Translations under genes and position numbers: made by a program
Source: GAS188 sp963794475
Lineage (GTDB): Bacteria; Pseudomonadota; Alphaproteobacteria; Rhizobiales; Beijerinckiaceae
Reading direction: 5' to 3'
DNA length: 64,000 bases
Assembly (NCBI GenBank): GCA_963794475.1
Contig: CAWCDW010000003.1
Location: 620,001 to 684,000, forward strand
Part shown: piece after piece, positions 27,027-36,556 of the stretch
How the letters are laid out: the number at the start of each line of letters is the position of its first letter
How positions within the stretch are numbered: the stretch's first letter is position 1
Notes under the pieces: generated by a model
What the model was told of the DNA's origin: nothing
Seen by the model: only the letters and a program-made list of their open reading frames with translations
The model's database searches: none

Positions 27027-27812
27027 TCACAGCCGCGCAATGTGCAGGCCGCCATCGACATGGACGATCTCTCCGGTCGAGAACTGGAAATCGCCGCTCG
27101 TGAGCGCGACGACGGCGCGGCCGACATCCTCGGGCTCGCCCCAGCGGCGCACCGGGGTCAGCCCCTCGGCGATCCGTTTCTCGTAAGACGCGCTCACGAC
27201 CGCCGTCATGTCCGTGCGGATGACGCCGGGCCTGATCTCGAAGACGGCGATGCCCGCTTCCGCGAGTCTCAGCGCAAAAAGCTTCGTCATCATGGCGACG
27301 CCTGTCTTGGAGAGGCAGTATTCGGCCCGGTCGATCGACGCCATATGCGCATTGGCCGAAGCGATGTTGACGATGCTGCGCGCCGGCGCCGACCCTTTGG
27401 GGAGCCAGCGGCGCGCGACGGCTTGCGTCAGGAAGAAAGGCCCGCGCAGATTGACGGCGATCAGCCGGTCGAAGCTTTCCGGCGTCGCCTCGAGCATGTC
27501 GCCGCGCCTCGCGACCGAGATGCCCGCGTTGTTGACGAGCACGTCGATCCCGTCGAACGCCGCGAAGGCCTCATCCACAAGCGCCTCATGGCCCGATACC
27601 TCTCCGATATCCGCCTTGAGGAAACGGGCGCGCCCGCCGCGAGCCTTGATGCCGTCGAGCGTCTCGCGCGCCGCATCGTCCTCGGCCAGATCGTTGACGA
27701 CGACGTCAGCGCCCTTCTCGGCAAACGCATAGGCGATGGCGCGCCCGATGCCGCGCCGCCCGCCGGTGATGAAGACGCGGCGCTTTTTCTCCTCGCCCCT
27801 CGTTACGGTCAT
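27027..27812 (-). CDS. SDR family oxidoreductase (3-oxoacyl-ACP reductase-like)
   Basis: 261 residues. 'ITGGRRGIGRAIA' is the cofactor motif, 'NNAGIS' the structural motif, and 'SIVNIASANAHMASIDRAEYCLSK' holds the catalytic Ser and YxxxK. The C-terminus ends 'STGEIVHVDGGLHIARL', as in FabG-like enzymes. The start overlaps the acyl-CoA dehydrogenase stop in ATGA, so it is translationally coupled. It is intact. Likely it reduces or oxidises a hydroxyl group of the catabolic intermediate. Confidence 0.85.
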   Translation of the reverse strand: MTVTRGEEKKRRVFITGGRRGIGRAIAYAFAEKGADVVVNDLAEDDAARETLDGIKARGGRARFLKADIGEVSGHEALVDEAFAAFDGIDVLVNNAGISVARRGDMLEATPESFDRLIAVNLRGPFFLTQAVARRWLPKGSAPARSIVNIASANAHMASIDRAEYCLSKTGVAMMTKLFALRLAEAGIAVFEIRPGVIRTDMTAVVSASYEKRIAEGLTPVRRWGEPEDVGRAVVALTSGDFQFSTGEIVHVDGGLHIARL

Positions 27813-28961
27813 GACAGAAGTTGCCTCGCGATGATCAGGCGCTGAATTTGGTTCGTGCCTTCGTAGATCTGGGTGATCTTGGCGTCACGGTAGAGCCGTT
27901 CAGCCTCGACGCCGCGGATATAGCCCATGGCGCCATGGATCTGCACGGCATTTGCCGTATGCGTGACGGCCGCGTCGCTCGCGAAGCATTTCGCCATCGA
28001 GGCCTCCATGCTCGAGCGCTCGCAGCGATCCATCCTCGCGGCCGCCGCCTGCGTCATCAGCCGCGCCGCATACGTGTCCTTCGCCATGTCGGCGAGCATC
28101 CATTGCACGGCTTGAAAAGAGGCGATCGGCGCGCCGAACTGGCGGCGCTCCTTGGCGTGAACGATCGAAGCATCGAGCGCCGCCTGCAAGAGGCCGACGG
28201 CGAGCGCCGCGATGCCGATGCGGCCCTTGTCGAGCACGCCCATCATCAGATGGAATCCGCGATTGAGCGGGCCGAGCAGAGCGTCGCGCGCGAGCGCCAC
28301 ATCGTCGAAATGGAGCGCGCCCACCGGGGAGGCGCGCTGACCCATCTTGTGTTCCTTGCGGCCGATCCGATAGCCCTTTTGATCGGCCTCGACGAGAAAG
28401 ACGCTGAAGCCACGCTTGCCGAGTTCGGGCGCCGTGCGCGCCAGCACCACGGCGAAATCCGCGACCGGTGCGTTGTGGATCCACAATTTTTCACCGCTCA
28501 ACCGCCAGCCCTGCGGCGTCTCGACCGCCCGGGTCTGTATCGAGGACGACATCCGAACCCGCCTGGGCTTCTGTGATCGCATAGGCACAGCGCCGCTCGC
28601 CCTTGAGAAGCGGCTCGAGATAGCGCGCGCGCTGCGCCGGCGTACCGTGCTCCGCGAGCAACGTCCCGACGAGCTCGACGAGGCCGCATTGGTCCGCGAC
28701 CGACGCATAGCCGCGCGAAAGCTCCTCCATGATGCACGCATAGGAGCCGACATCGGCGCCGGCTCCGCCCATCTGCTCGGGCACGGTGATGCCGAACATG
28801 CCGAGCTTTGCAAGCTTCGCATAAAGCTCGCCTGGAAAGCGTTCGCTTTCGTCGAGCTCGGCCGCGATCGGCCTGATCTCGCGCTCGGCGAAGGCGCGTG
28901 CCGCCTCGCGCATCATGCGATGACGATCCGCCGCGAAGCTGTCATACTCGGAAAGCGCCAT
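27809..28961 (-). CDS. Acyl-CoA dehydrogenase, one frameshift
   Basis: The N-terminal frame (from ATG 28961) gives 'ADRHRMMREAARAFAEREI' and 'GERRCAYAITEAQAGSD', the FAD-binding mid-domain entrance. The frame then shifts near 28550 and continues with 'GWRLSGEKLWIHNAPVAD', 'DRGRIGIAAL'-type helices (here 'DKGRIGIAALAVG'), and 'IYEGTNQIQRLIIARQLL', which contains the usual catalytic-loop region. Removing one base restores 383 residues. It is the first gene of a minus-strand pair with the SDR and is divergent from the ABC permease genes. Confidence 0.85.
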
Positions 28962-29244
28962 GTCGCTCCCGGGAAGCTGTCCGGCCGCAGGCCCGTGCGC
29001 GACGAGTGTCCGCCGGCCGTTCGATTGACACTCCGCGCGGCCAAATTTAGAACGATCTAAAAAACAAAAGCAATCGACGGGAGCAGGAAATGTCGAGGAG
29101 GTTGTCGCGCGTCGAAGGCGCTGCCCACCGCGCTTTTGCTCGGCGCTTGCCGCTTCCGGGGAATGCCTGTCGACCAAGGCCTTTCCGTTCGCTTGGTCGC
29201 GGTGTGGCTTCGCCGACGTTCCGCCGCGCGGGAGCTCGCTAGCC
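28962..29244. promoter_or_regulatory. Divergent promoter region of the catabolic cluster
   Basis: It separates the acyl-CoA dehydrogenase/SDR pair (minus) from the ABC permease operon (plus). The central part is A+T-rich and contains the palindrome at 29046-29061. A short frame from 29090 has signal-peptide-like residues ('LPTALLLGAC') and may be a remnant; I do not call it. Confidence 0.5.
29046..29061. promoter_or_regulatory. LacI-type operator-like palindrome
   Basis: TTTAGAACGATCTAAA has seven-base arms around a central CG, with one mismatched pair next to the centre. A central CG palindrome is typical of LacI-family sites. The cluster contains one LacI-type regulator gene (25886-26971), the natural candidate to bind here. 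Confidence 0.5.
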
Positions 29245-30255
29245 TTGCCGCGCTACATCGTCTCGCGGCTTGCCGTGACCGCGGTGATGGCGCTTCTCGC
29301 GACGCTCGTCATTTTCCTGATCGCCAATATGGTGCCGGGTGACCCGATCCTGGCGCAGCTCGGCGATGTCGCCGCCTCGAACAAGGCCTTCGTCGCGGAA
29401 TGGCGCGCCAAATGGGGCCTCGATCTGCCTTTGTGGGAGCGCTACCTCATCTTCCTCAAGGGCGTGCTGCATGGCGACCTCGGAATCTCGATCGCCTCGC
29501 AACGGCCGGTGCTCGATGACATCGCCCAATACGCGCCCGCGACCATCGAGCTCGCGAGCGTGGGCTTTCTCCTCGCCCTCCTCATCGGCGTGCCGCTCGG
29601 CATGCTGGCCGCCATCAAGCGCGACAGTTGGGTCGATCACCTCGCTCGCGCCGTTTCGCTCGTCGGCGTTTCCTCGCCGACCTTCTGGCTCGCGTTCATC
29701 ATGCTCGCCCTCTTCTATGGAGGCTTGCAGATCGCGCCCGGCCCGGGACGGCTCGACCCGATCGCCTTCTCGCCGCCCACCGTGACCGGGCTGTTTCTCA
29801 TCGATTCCCTTCTCGCCGGCGATCTCGCGACTTTCCGCGACGCCGCCGCCCATCTGGTTCTGCCCTCGATTGTGCTCGCCGCCGCTACGCTCGGCCTCAT
29901 CACGCGCACGACGCGCGCCAGCATGCTCGACAATCTGCATCAGGATTACGTGCGCGTCGCGCGCGCTAAGGGCTTGCGAGAACGGCGGATCGTCAACGGC
30001 CATGTGCTGCCGAACGCGCTCATCCCGATCGTGACGCTCGGCGGCCTCGCTTACGCGAACCTGCTCACCGGCGCCGTGATGACCGAGACGGTGTTCTCCT
30101 GGCCGGGGCTTGGCCGTTACACTTTCCGCAGCGCCGAGGCGCTCGATTTCCCCGCCATCATGGGCATCACGCTCGTGGTGGCGCTGACCTATCTCCTCAT
30201 CAACTTCGTGATCGATCTGAGCTACGCCCTCCTCGATCCCAGGGTCGCGCGATGA
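29245..30255 (+). CDS. ABC transporter permease, DppB-like
   Basis: 336 residues with about six membrane segments, starting at TTG 29245 ('MPRYIVSRLAVTAVMALLATL'). 'NMVPGDPI' near residue 30 and the EAA-type loop 'AKGLRERRIVNGHVLPNALI' are typical of DppB/OppB permeases and contact the ATPase. The gene overlaps the next permease in ATGA. It forms the inner-membrane channel for the solute delivered by a family 5 binding protein such as that at 21332. Confidence 0.88.
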   Translation: MPRYIVSRLAVTAVMALLATLVIFLIANMVPGDPILAQLGDVAASNKAFVAEWRAKWGLDLPLWERYLIFLKGVLHGDLGISIASQRPVLDDIAQYAPATIELASVGFLLALLIGVPLGMLAAIKRDSWVDHLARAVSLVGVSSPTFWLAFIMLALFYGGLQIAPGPGRLDPIAFSPPTVTGLFLIDSLLAGDLATFRDAAAHLVLPSIVLAAATLGLITRTTRASMLDNLHQDYVRVARAKGLRERRIVNGHVLPNALIPIVTLGGLAYANLLTGAVMTETVFSWPGLGRYTFRSAEALDFPAIMGITLVVALTYLLINFVIDLSYALLDPRVAR

Positions 30256-31133
30256 CGGCCTTCGATCAAACCACCGCGACGCTCGCCGCCTTCACGCCGG
30301 TGCGCAGCAAGGGCCAGCGCTGGCGCCGCCGTTACGGCATCGCGGCGCTCGGCGCCGCGATCATTCTCGCCTGGGTCGTGATCGCGCTCGCCTGTCCCTA
30401 TCTCACGCCCTACTCGCCGGACGCGGTCGATGTGACGCTTCGGCTTAGGCCGCCGTCGCCGGCCCATTGGCTCGGGACGGATGAGCTCGGCCGCGACGTG
30501 CTCACGCGCATGCTTTATGGCAGCCGCGTCTCGCTCGTCACCGGCTTCGTGGTGGTGATGCTCGGCGCGGCCTTCGGCACGCTCGTCGGCGGCGCAGCGG
30601 CTTTCATGCGCGGGCGCGGCGAAGAGCTGTTCATGCGCCTCACTGACCTCGTCCTGTGCTTCCCGCCGATCATCCTAGCGCTCGCCATCGCGGCCGCGCT
30701 CGGCATCGGCACGACGAACACCATCATCGCCATGCTCGTCGTCTGGTGGCCGAAATTCGCGCGGCTCGCGCACAGCCTCGTTCTCGTTCAGCGCTCGCAG
30801 GAATATGTCGAAGCCGCGGTCGTCATCGGCCTCAAGCCTGTCCGCATCCTCGCGCGCCACATCATCCCGAACGCCGTCGGCCCGCTGATCGTGCTCGTCA
30901 CGCTCGATCTCGGCAACGCCATCATTACCTTCGCGGGGCTTTCATTCCTCGGCCTCGGCGTCGTGCCGCCGACGCCCGAATGGGGATCGATGGTCGCCGA
31001 GGGGCGCGAGCTCGTCGAGCAATGGTGGGTCGCGGCCTTTCCGGGCTTTGCCATCTTGAGCGTCGTGCTTGGATTCAATTTCGTGGGGGATGGCGTGCGC
31101 GACTGGCTCGACCCGAGGGCACGGCAGCGGTGA
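30252..31133 (+). CDS. ABC transporter permease, DppC-like
   Basis: 293 residues. After the first membrane segment comes 'HWLGTDELGRDVLTRMLYGSR', the N-terminal signature of DppC/OppC. The EAA loop is 'VIGLKPVRILARHIIPNAVG'. The start is within the dppB-like stop (ATGA) and its stop overlaps the ATPase start (GTGA). Partner of the preceding permease. Confidence 0.9.
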   Translation: MTAFDQTTATLAAFTPVRSKGQRWRRRYGIAALGAAIILAWVVIALACPYLTPYSPDAVDVTLRLRPPSPAHWLGTDELGRDVLTRMLYGSRVSLVTGFVVVMLGAAFGTLVGGAAAFMRGRGEELFMRLTDLVLCFPPIILALAIAAALGIGTTNTIIAMLVVWWPKFARLAHSLVLVQRSQEYVEAAVVIGLKPVRILARHIIPNAVGPLIVLVTLDLGNAIITFAGLSFLGLGVVPPTPEWGSMVAEGRELVEQWWVAAFPGFAILSVVLGFNFVGDGVRDWLDPRARQR

Positions 31134-33235
31134 ACGCGACGATGCAGGATGTGCGAACGCCCGCGCCATCGACGGGGGCGCCCACGACGCCGGTGCTCGC
31201 CGTCTCGGAGCTGCGCACGCAATTCTTCACCGACGCGGGCGTCGTGCGCGCCGTCGATGGGGTGAGCTTCACGGTCGCCCCCGGAGAGGCGCTCGGCATC
31301 GTCGGCGAATCCGGATCCGGCAAAAGCGTCACGGCGCAATCCCTGATGCGCCTCCTCGAGGAGCCCGCCCGCATCGTCTCGGGCTCGATCCGTTTCCAGG
31401 GCCGTGACGTGCTCGCCATGAGCCCGTCCGAGCTGCGCAAGCTGCGCGGCGCCGGCATGGCCATGGTGTTCCAGGACCCGATGACCTCGCTCAACCCGGT
31501 GCTGCGCATCGCCCGGCAACTCGTCGAGACCATGATGGCGCACGCAAGCTACAGCGAAAGGGAAGCGACACGGCGCGGCGTGAAGCTTCTCGGCCGTATG
31601 GGCATCACCACGCCGGAGCGCGCCATCAACAGCTATCCGCATCAATTCTCGGGCGGCATGCGCCAGCGCGTGGCGCTCGCCATAGGCATGAGCAATGAGC
31701 CCGCGCTCTTGATCGCCGACGAGCCGACGACCGCGCTCGATGTCACCATCCAGGCCCAGATCCTCGAGCTTCTCCGCGAGCTCAATCGCGATTTCGGCAC
31801 CGCGATCGTGCTCATCAGCCATGATCTCGGCGTGATCGCTGGCCTGTGCGCACGCGTTCTCGTCATGTATGCGGGCGAGGTCGTCGAGGAAGGGCCGGCC
31901 GAGGCCATCCTCTCCGACCCGAAGCATCCCTATAGCTGGGCGCTCGTCAATGCCGTGCCGCGCCTCGACCGCGAGCCCACAGCGGGAAAAAAGCTCACCG
32001 CGATCGAAGGCTCACCGCCAGACCCTTTGAGCGAGCCCGAGGGTTGCCGCTTCGCGCCTCGCTGCCCCTTCCGCATCGAGCGCTGCGCCGAGCATCCCGA
32101 GCTTCTCGAGATCGCGCCCGGGCGCAAGAGCCGCTGCTGGGTGACGCAAGCGGGCGCGAGCCTCGCGTCACCGCGCGCCGAAGCGGCGCCGATACCGCCG
32201 GCGGCCGCGCCCCCGAGCGCGCCGGAGCGTGACCGCGCGACAAAGGCACAACCGGCTCCACCGCTCTTGGAAGTGAAAGGCCTCGTCAAGCATTTCGCCT
32301 TGCCGAAGCGAGGCTTCTTCGAGCCGCACCGCTACGTCCATGCGGTCGATGGCGTCGATCTTGCCGTGAAGCGCGGCGAGACCGTTGGGCTCGTCGGTGA
32401 ATCGGGTTGCGGGAAATCGACGCTGGCGCGGCTCATCTTGCGCATCCACCGCCCCGATGCGGGCTCGATCCTCTTCGACGGCACCGAGATCGCTCAAGCC
32501 GCACCTGCCGACATCCGCCCGCTGCGGCGGCATTTGCAGATGGTGTTCCAGGATCCTTACGCCTCGCTCAACGCGCGCATGACGGTCGCGCAAATCCTCG
32601 AGGAGCCGCTTCGCTTTCACCGGCTTGCGACGACAAGCGCCGAGATCCGCGAGCGTGTCGCCGAGCTCCTCGCGATCGTGCGGCTCGATCCGAAGTCGGG
32701 CGCCCGCTACCCGCACGAATTCTCGGGCGGACAGCGCCAGCGCATTTCCATCGCGCGGGCGCTCGCCGTGAAGCCGAGCTTCATCGTCGCCGACGAGCCG
32801 ATCTCGGCGCTCGACGTCAACATCCAGGCGCAGATCCTCAATCTCATGCTGCGCTTGCAGGAAGAGCTCGGCCTCACCTACCTCTTCATCGCGCATGATC
32901 TCGCGGTGGTGCGCCATATTTCGGATCGCGTGGTGGTGCTTTATCTCGGCAAAGTGGCCGAGGTGGCGCCGGCGAAGGATCTGTTCGCCGCGCCGCTCCA
33001 CCCCTATACGCGTTATCTCATCTCGGCCGTGCCGATCCCGGACGCCTCGATCGAGCGCCGGCGCGAGCGGCTGCGTCTTGCGGGCGAGCCGCCGAGCGCC
33101 GTCGATCCGCCCTCCGGCTGCCGCTTTCGCACGCGCTGCCCCTTGGCCGCGCGCATTTGCGCCGAGACGCCGCCGCCGCTTGCCGAGCATCGTCCCGGCC
33201 ATTTCGCCGCCTGCCATTTTCCCGGGAAGTTTTGA
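31130..33235 (+). CDS. ABC transporter ATP-binding protein with two fused ATPase domains (DppD-DppF type)
   Basis: 701 residues containing two complete ATPases. The first has Walker A 'GESGSGKS' (59-66), signature 'FSGGMRQRV', Walker B 'LLIADEPTTALD' and a C-terminal oligopeptide domain with Cys residues ('GCRFAPRCPFRIERC'). After a Pro/Ala linker the second has 'GESGCGKST', 'FSGGQRQRI', 'FIVADEPISALD' and the same type of tail ('GCRFRTRCPLAARIC'). It therefore replaces the usual separate DppD and DppF. GTG 31130 overlaps the permease stop; ATG 31142 is an alternative start. Confidence 0.92.
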   Translation: MNATMQDVRTPAPSTGAPTTPVLAVSELRTQFFTDAGVVRAVDGVSFTVAPGEALGIVGESGSGKSVTAQSLMRLLEEPARIVSGSIRFQGRDVLAMSPSELRKLRGAGMAMVFQDPMTSLNPVLRIARQLVETMMAHASYSEREATRRGVKLLGRMGITTPERAINSYPHQFSGGMRQRVALAIGMSNEPALLIADEPTTALDVTIQAQILELLRELNRDFGTAIVLISHDLGVIAGLCARVLVMYAGEVVEEGPAEAILSDPKHPYSWALVNAVPRLDREPTAGKKLTAIEGSPPDPLSEPEGCRFAPRCPFRIERCAEHPELLEIAPGRKSRCWVTQAGASLASPRAEAAPIPPAAAPPSAPERDRATKAQPAPPLLEVKGLVKHFALPKRGFFEPHRYVHAVDGVDLAVKRGETVGLVGESGCGKSTLARLILRIHRPDAGSILFDGTEIAQAAPADIRPLRRHLQMVFQDPYASLNARMTVAQILEEPLRFHRLATTSAEIRERVAELLAIVRLDPKSGARYPHEFSGGQRQRISIARALAVKPSFIVADEPISALDVNIQAQILNLMLRLQEELGLTYLFIAHDLAVVRHISDRVVVLYLGKVAEVAPAKDLFAAPLHPYTRYLISAVPIPDASIERRRERLRLAGEPPSAVDPPSGCRFRTRCPLAARICAETPPPLAEHRPGHFAACHFPGKF

Positions 33236-33252
33236 TTTCGGAGGACAGATCC

Positions 33253-34882
33253 GTGCGACGCGTCACCGCTGATGAAGCCGTCAAGGTCATCCGTTCCGGC
33301 GACACGCTTCTCGTCGGCGGCTCGGGCGGCGGCCATGCGGTCCCCGAAGCGCTGCTGGCGGCGCTCGAACGGCGCTTTCTCGCCGACGGCTCACCGCGCG
33401 ACCTCACGGCGCTCCATCCGGTCGGGCTCGGGGACGGCGAGACGCTTGGCGCCAACCACCTGGCTCATGAAGGCCTGTTGCGGCGGATCATTTGCGGCAC
33501 CTTCGTCAACTCGCCCAAGATCGCCGATCTCGCGCTCGCGGAGAAAATCGAAGGCTACACCTTGCCGCAAGGCGCCTTGTCGCAGCTCACGCGCGAGATG
33601 GCGGCCGGCAGGCCGGGCCTCCTCACCAAGACGGGGCTGCACACTTTCGTCGATCCGCGCTACGGCGGCGGAAGGCAGAGCGAGAGGGCGCCGAACGATC
33701 TCGTCGAGCTCGTCGACTTCCGCGGCGAGGAATATCTTTTCTACAAGCCCTACGCGGTCGATGTGTGCTTCCTGCGCGGCACGACGGCCGACGAGGACGG
33801 CAATGTCACGATGGAGCAGGAGGCGTTCTTCGGCGAGATGCTCTCGGAGGCGCAGGCGACGAAGCGTTGCGGCGGCATCGTCATCGTCCAGGTGCGGCGC
33901 ATGGCCAAGCGCGGCACGCTGCCGGCAAAGCAGGTGAAGATCCCCGGCATCCTCGTCGATCTCGTCATCGTCGAGCCCGATCAATGGCAGACCTATCTGA
34001 CACGCTTCAGCCCTTCCTATGCGGGCGAGCTTCGCGTTCCTCTCTCCGACATCGAGGTCTTGCAGCTCGATCCCCGCAAGGTGATCGCACGCCGCGCCGC
34101 GCTTGAGCTCTTTCCCGGCGCCATCTGCAACCTCGGCTCGGGCGTCGCCACGGGCATCGCCAATGTGGCGGCCGAGGAAGGATGTGCTCGATGCCGTGTG
34201 CCTTACCAACGAGCAGGGCCTCATCGGCGGCGCGCCGGCCTCCGGCGGCGATGCGGGCGCTTCACGCAACTACGCGGCGATGATCGATCAACCTTACCAG
34301 TTCGACTTCTATGACGGCGGCGGGCTCGACCTCGCCTTCCTCTCCTTCGCCGAGATCGATGAAGAGGGCCATGTGAATGTCAGCCGTTTCGGCGGGCGCA
34401 TCGTCGGGCCCGGCGGCTTCATCAACATCAGCCAGAACGCGCGCTGCGTCGTCTTTTGCGGCAGCTTCACGGCCGGCACCGCGAGGATGAGCTGGCCCGG
34501 CGGCGTGACCTCGATTGCCGAGGATGGCGCGCGGCAAAAGCTCGTGCGGAAAGTCGAGCAGATCACCTTCAGCGGAAAATTCGCGCGCGAGCGCAAGCAG
34601 AAGGTGCTCTATGTCACCGAGCGCGCCGTGTTTCGCCTGAGCGAAGCCGGCGTCGAGCTCATCGAGATCGCGCCCGGCATCGACCTCGAGCGCGACGTGC
34701 TTTCCCGCATGGGCTTTCGTCCGAAGATCGCGGAAGAGCTCAAGACGATGGACAAGCGCCTCTTCCTGCCGCAGCCGCTTGGGCTCGCGGCCGAGATCGC
34801 AAGGCGCGCCTCCGCGCGCAAGCGCCTCGGCGTTGCGGCTTCTCGACACGCCGCGGGATCGCGGCGCAGTGAGCGGTGCTGA
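33253..34882 (+). CDS. Acyl-CoA:acetate/3-ketoacid CoA-transferase (YdiF/propionate CoA-transferase type), one frameshift
   Basis: The first frame starts at GTG 33253 after GGAGGAC and contains 'TLLVGGSGGGHAVPEALLAAL', the CoA-binding glycine loop of subunit-A type. It continues to 'ICNLGSGVATGIANV'. A one-base gain near 34180 ('gaagga') shifts the frame. The rest reads 'VCLTNEQGLIGGAPASGG', where Glu is the likely CoA-ester-forming residue, and continues to 34882. The corrected single chain of ~540 residues fits fused CoA-transferases. It likely activates the acid product of the pathway. Confidence 0.85.
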
Positions 34883-35555
34883 GGGCGTCTATGGCAACGC
34901 TGTGCAGGACCCGATAAAACAGTTATGATATTCGGTTAAAATCGAAAAAAGAGCTAGTGCTATTCTAACGACCGGATGAAAATTCTGATTATGTAATTGG
35001 CTGCGTGAACATGCGTTGGCTCGGTAACGTTGTCAAAAACAGGGATGGCTGGTCCGCCGCTCCCGTCGGACTACAGGGCCTCATAAGCATGCGCCCCGGA
35101 CGCCGTGGTCTTTGATCAAGTCGATTAGATTTGAGGAGTGCTGCGCTTGTTCCTGGCGGACAGGAGGCACACCATTACGGGGAAGAATATTATCCGGCTG
35201 AGCGTCCTAACGCGACGGCTCTTTCTTAGGCATCACGTCTGACACCACCCTCATCAGCCACTAGGCTAGCTCTCGATGGCGCCGGCGCATATCCGCCGTT
35301 CCAACAACACAGTCTGCGCCGCGTATGCGAAATGGTCTTGATCGGGGAGTGTCAGCCGATGCCGAGGGCTTCAGTTTTTTTTTAGCCAGAGGCGGAAATT
35401 CAACTCTGAATGCAATGAGTTCCCGATCGCGGCATCGGCGGGATCCGATGGACCATCCTCCAGACGGCGCTCGCGCCGTGCCCCGGGCCGTCAATTCCCT
35501 CAACCCGTGGCTAGGCCGGCGCGAGTCGGCATGGAAAAGCGCTTCGCAGTCATCC
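34883..35555. other. Gene-free region between the catabolic cluster and the tad locus
   Basis: Distinctly more A+T-rich at 34910-35000. I see no conserved frame, tRNA or repeat. An 80-codon minus-strand frame at 35261-35503 has no recognisable features. The catabolic operon terminator may lie here but I cannot point to a clear hairpin. Confidence 0.4.
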
Positions 35556-36013
35556 TTATGAATTTGTCGCAGAACAAGCCAGAGGTAACAAATTCACCGT
35601 GAAAAGATACTGCATCAGCGTAGCGGGTAGGAACCGGTAATTTTGTTGTAAGGCGAGGCGCAAGCGCCCGAGGAGCCCGAGGATACGGTAAAGACGGAGG
35701 ACGGAGGGCCAGCCCCCACGAGTTGTTCACTGCAAAAGTCTTCACCGTTGTTGTGTTGTTCGAGGCGCCTTTCGTCTTTTACTATGTAGCAAGGGGTCGG
35801 GGTCGTGCTAGGGTCGAGCCCGGCGTCGATCGCGGCGTCGCTCACACTCGCGCAACGCGCGGCCAATTCGACGCCGTGCGCGATCCCCGCGGCACTCCAC
35901 ATAATCAACCCGGCCTGGGTGATTCCCATGGTGAGAAGTATGAAAATCGTGATCGTGATCGAAGTCTCGACTATCACGCCGCCAGCTTCGTCGCGGATCA
36001 TCCTTAGGATCAT
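35556..36013 (-). CDS. TadE-like pilus assembly protein 2, several frameshifts
   Basis: The start ATG 36013 overlaps the stop of the preceding TadE gene. The N-terminus reads 'MIRDEAGGVIVETSITITIF', the TadE pseudopilin-like signature with the E of the processing site, then a membrane helix. The C-terminal half is spread over frames: 'SNNTTTVKTFAVNNSWG' in one, 'FTVSSGSSGACASPYNKITGS' in another, and 'YLFTVNLLPLACSA' ending at 35556 in a third. Together they match a ~150-residue TadE-like protein. It is a minor pilin-like component of the Flp pilus. Confidence 0.65.
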
Positions 36014-36543
36014 TGGATGCGCACCACCGACGTGAAGCTCACAGGATAAGACGCCGCAAAGAATGACCCGAAATTCGCAAACGGCGTGAATGTGCCCGAT
36101 GCCGTAACCTGGACATAGGTTCCTGGATGGGAGCCGTCGGTGCAGGCAGCTCCAAGTGCGCAGCCGGTGGACCATGTCGACAAGGTCACGCCCGAGCTGC
36201 TGGGACAGCCACACTGTTGCGTGTTGGCGACGCTGATCGCGTTGAATACCCCGGGCTCGTGGGACGAAGGATTGGAGCCGGTCCCCGCAGTATTGACGGA
36301 GCTTAACGAATAGCCGTTCTGGGCGGCGTTGGTGATCGCCCATTGCGCACCGGCCTGCGCCGCGTTCACCACCTGGGTCCATAGCCAAAAGTAGAATCCG
36401 AAATTGATGATGGCGACCGCCATAAACACCAGCATCGGCATGAACAAGCTGATTTCAACCAACGCCGCGCCGGCGGTGTCGCGCACCAACGATCGGAGCC
36501 ATTGCAGCGCCGGTCCGGGGTTAAGTCGGGGGGGAGCGCTCAC
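36010..36543 (-). CDS. TadE-like pilus assembly protein 1
   Basis: 177 residues from GTG 36543. 'RDTAGAALVEISLFMPMLVFM' contains the TadE prepilin-like motif (G/A-x-x-x-VE followed by a hydrophobic helix). The rest is Ser/Thr/Gly-rich and ends 'SFTSVVRIQ'; two Cys pairs could form disulfides outside the inner membrane. It lies 13 bases after the TadG-like gene and overlaps the second TadE gene. Processed by the CpaA-type peptidase, by analogy with other tad systems. Confidence 0.8.
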   Translation of the reverse strand: MSAPPRLNPGPALQWLRSLVRDTAGAALVEISLFMPMLVFMAVAIINFGFYFWLWTQVVNAAQAGAQWAITNAAQNGYSLSSVNTAGTGSNPSSHEPGVFNAISVANTQQCGCPSSSGVTLSTWSTGCALGAACTDGSHPGTYVQVTASGTFTPFANFGSFFAASYPVSFTSVVRIQ

Positions 36544-36556
36544 TATGAGCCTCTCT

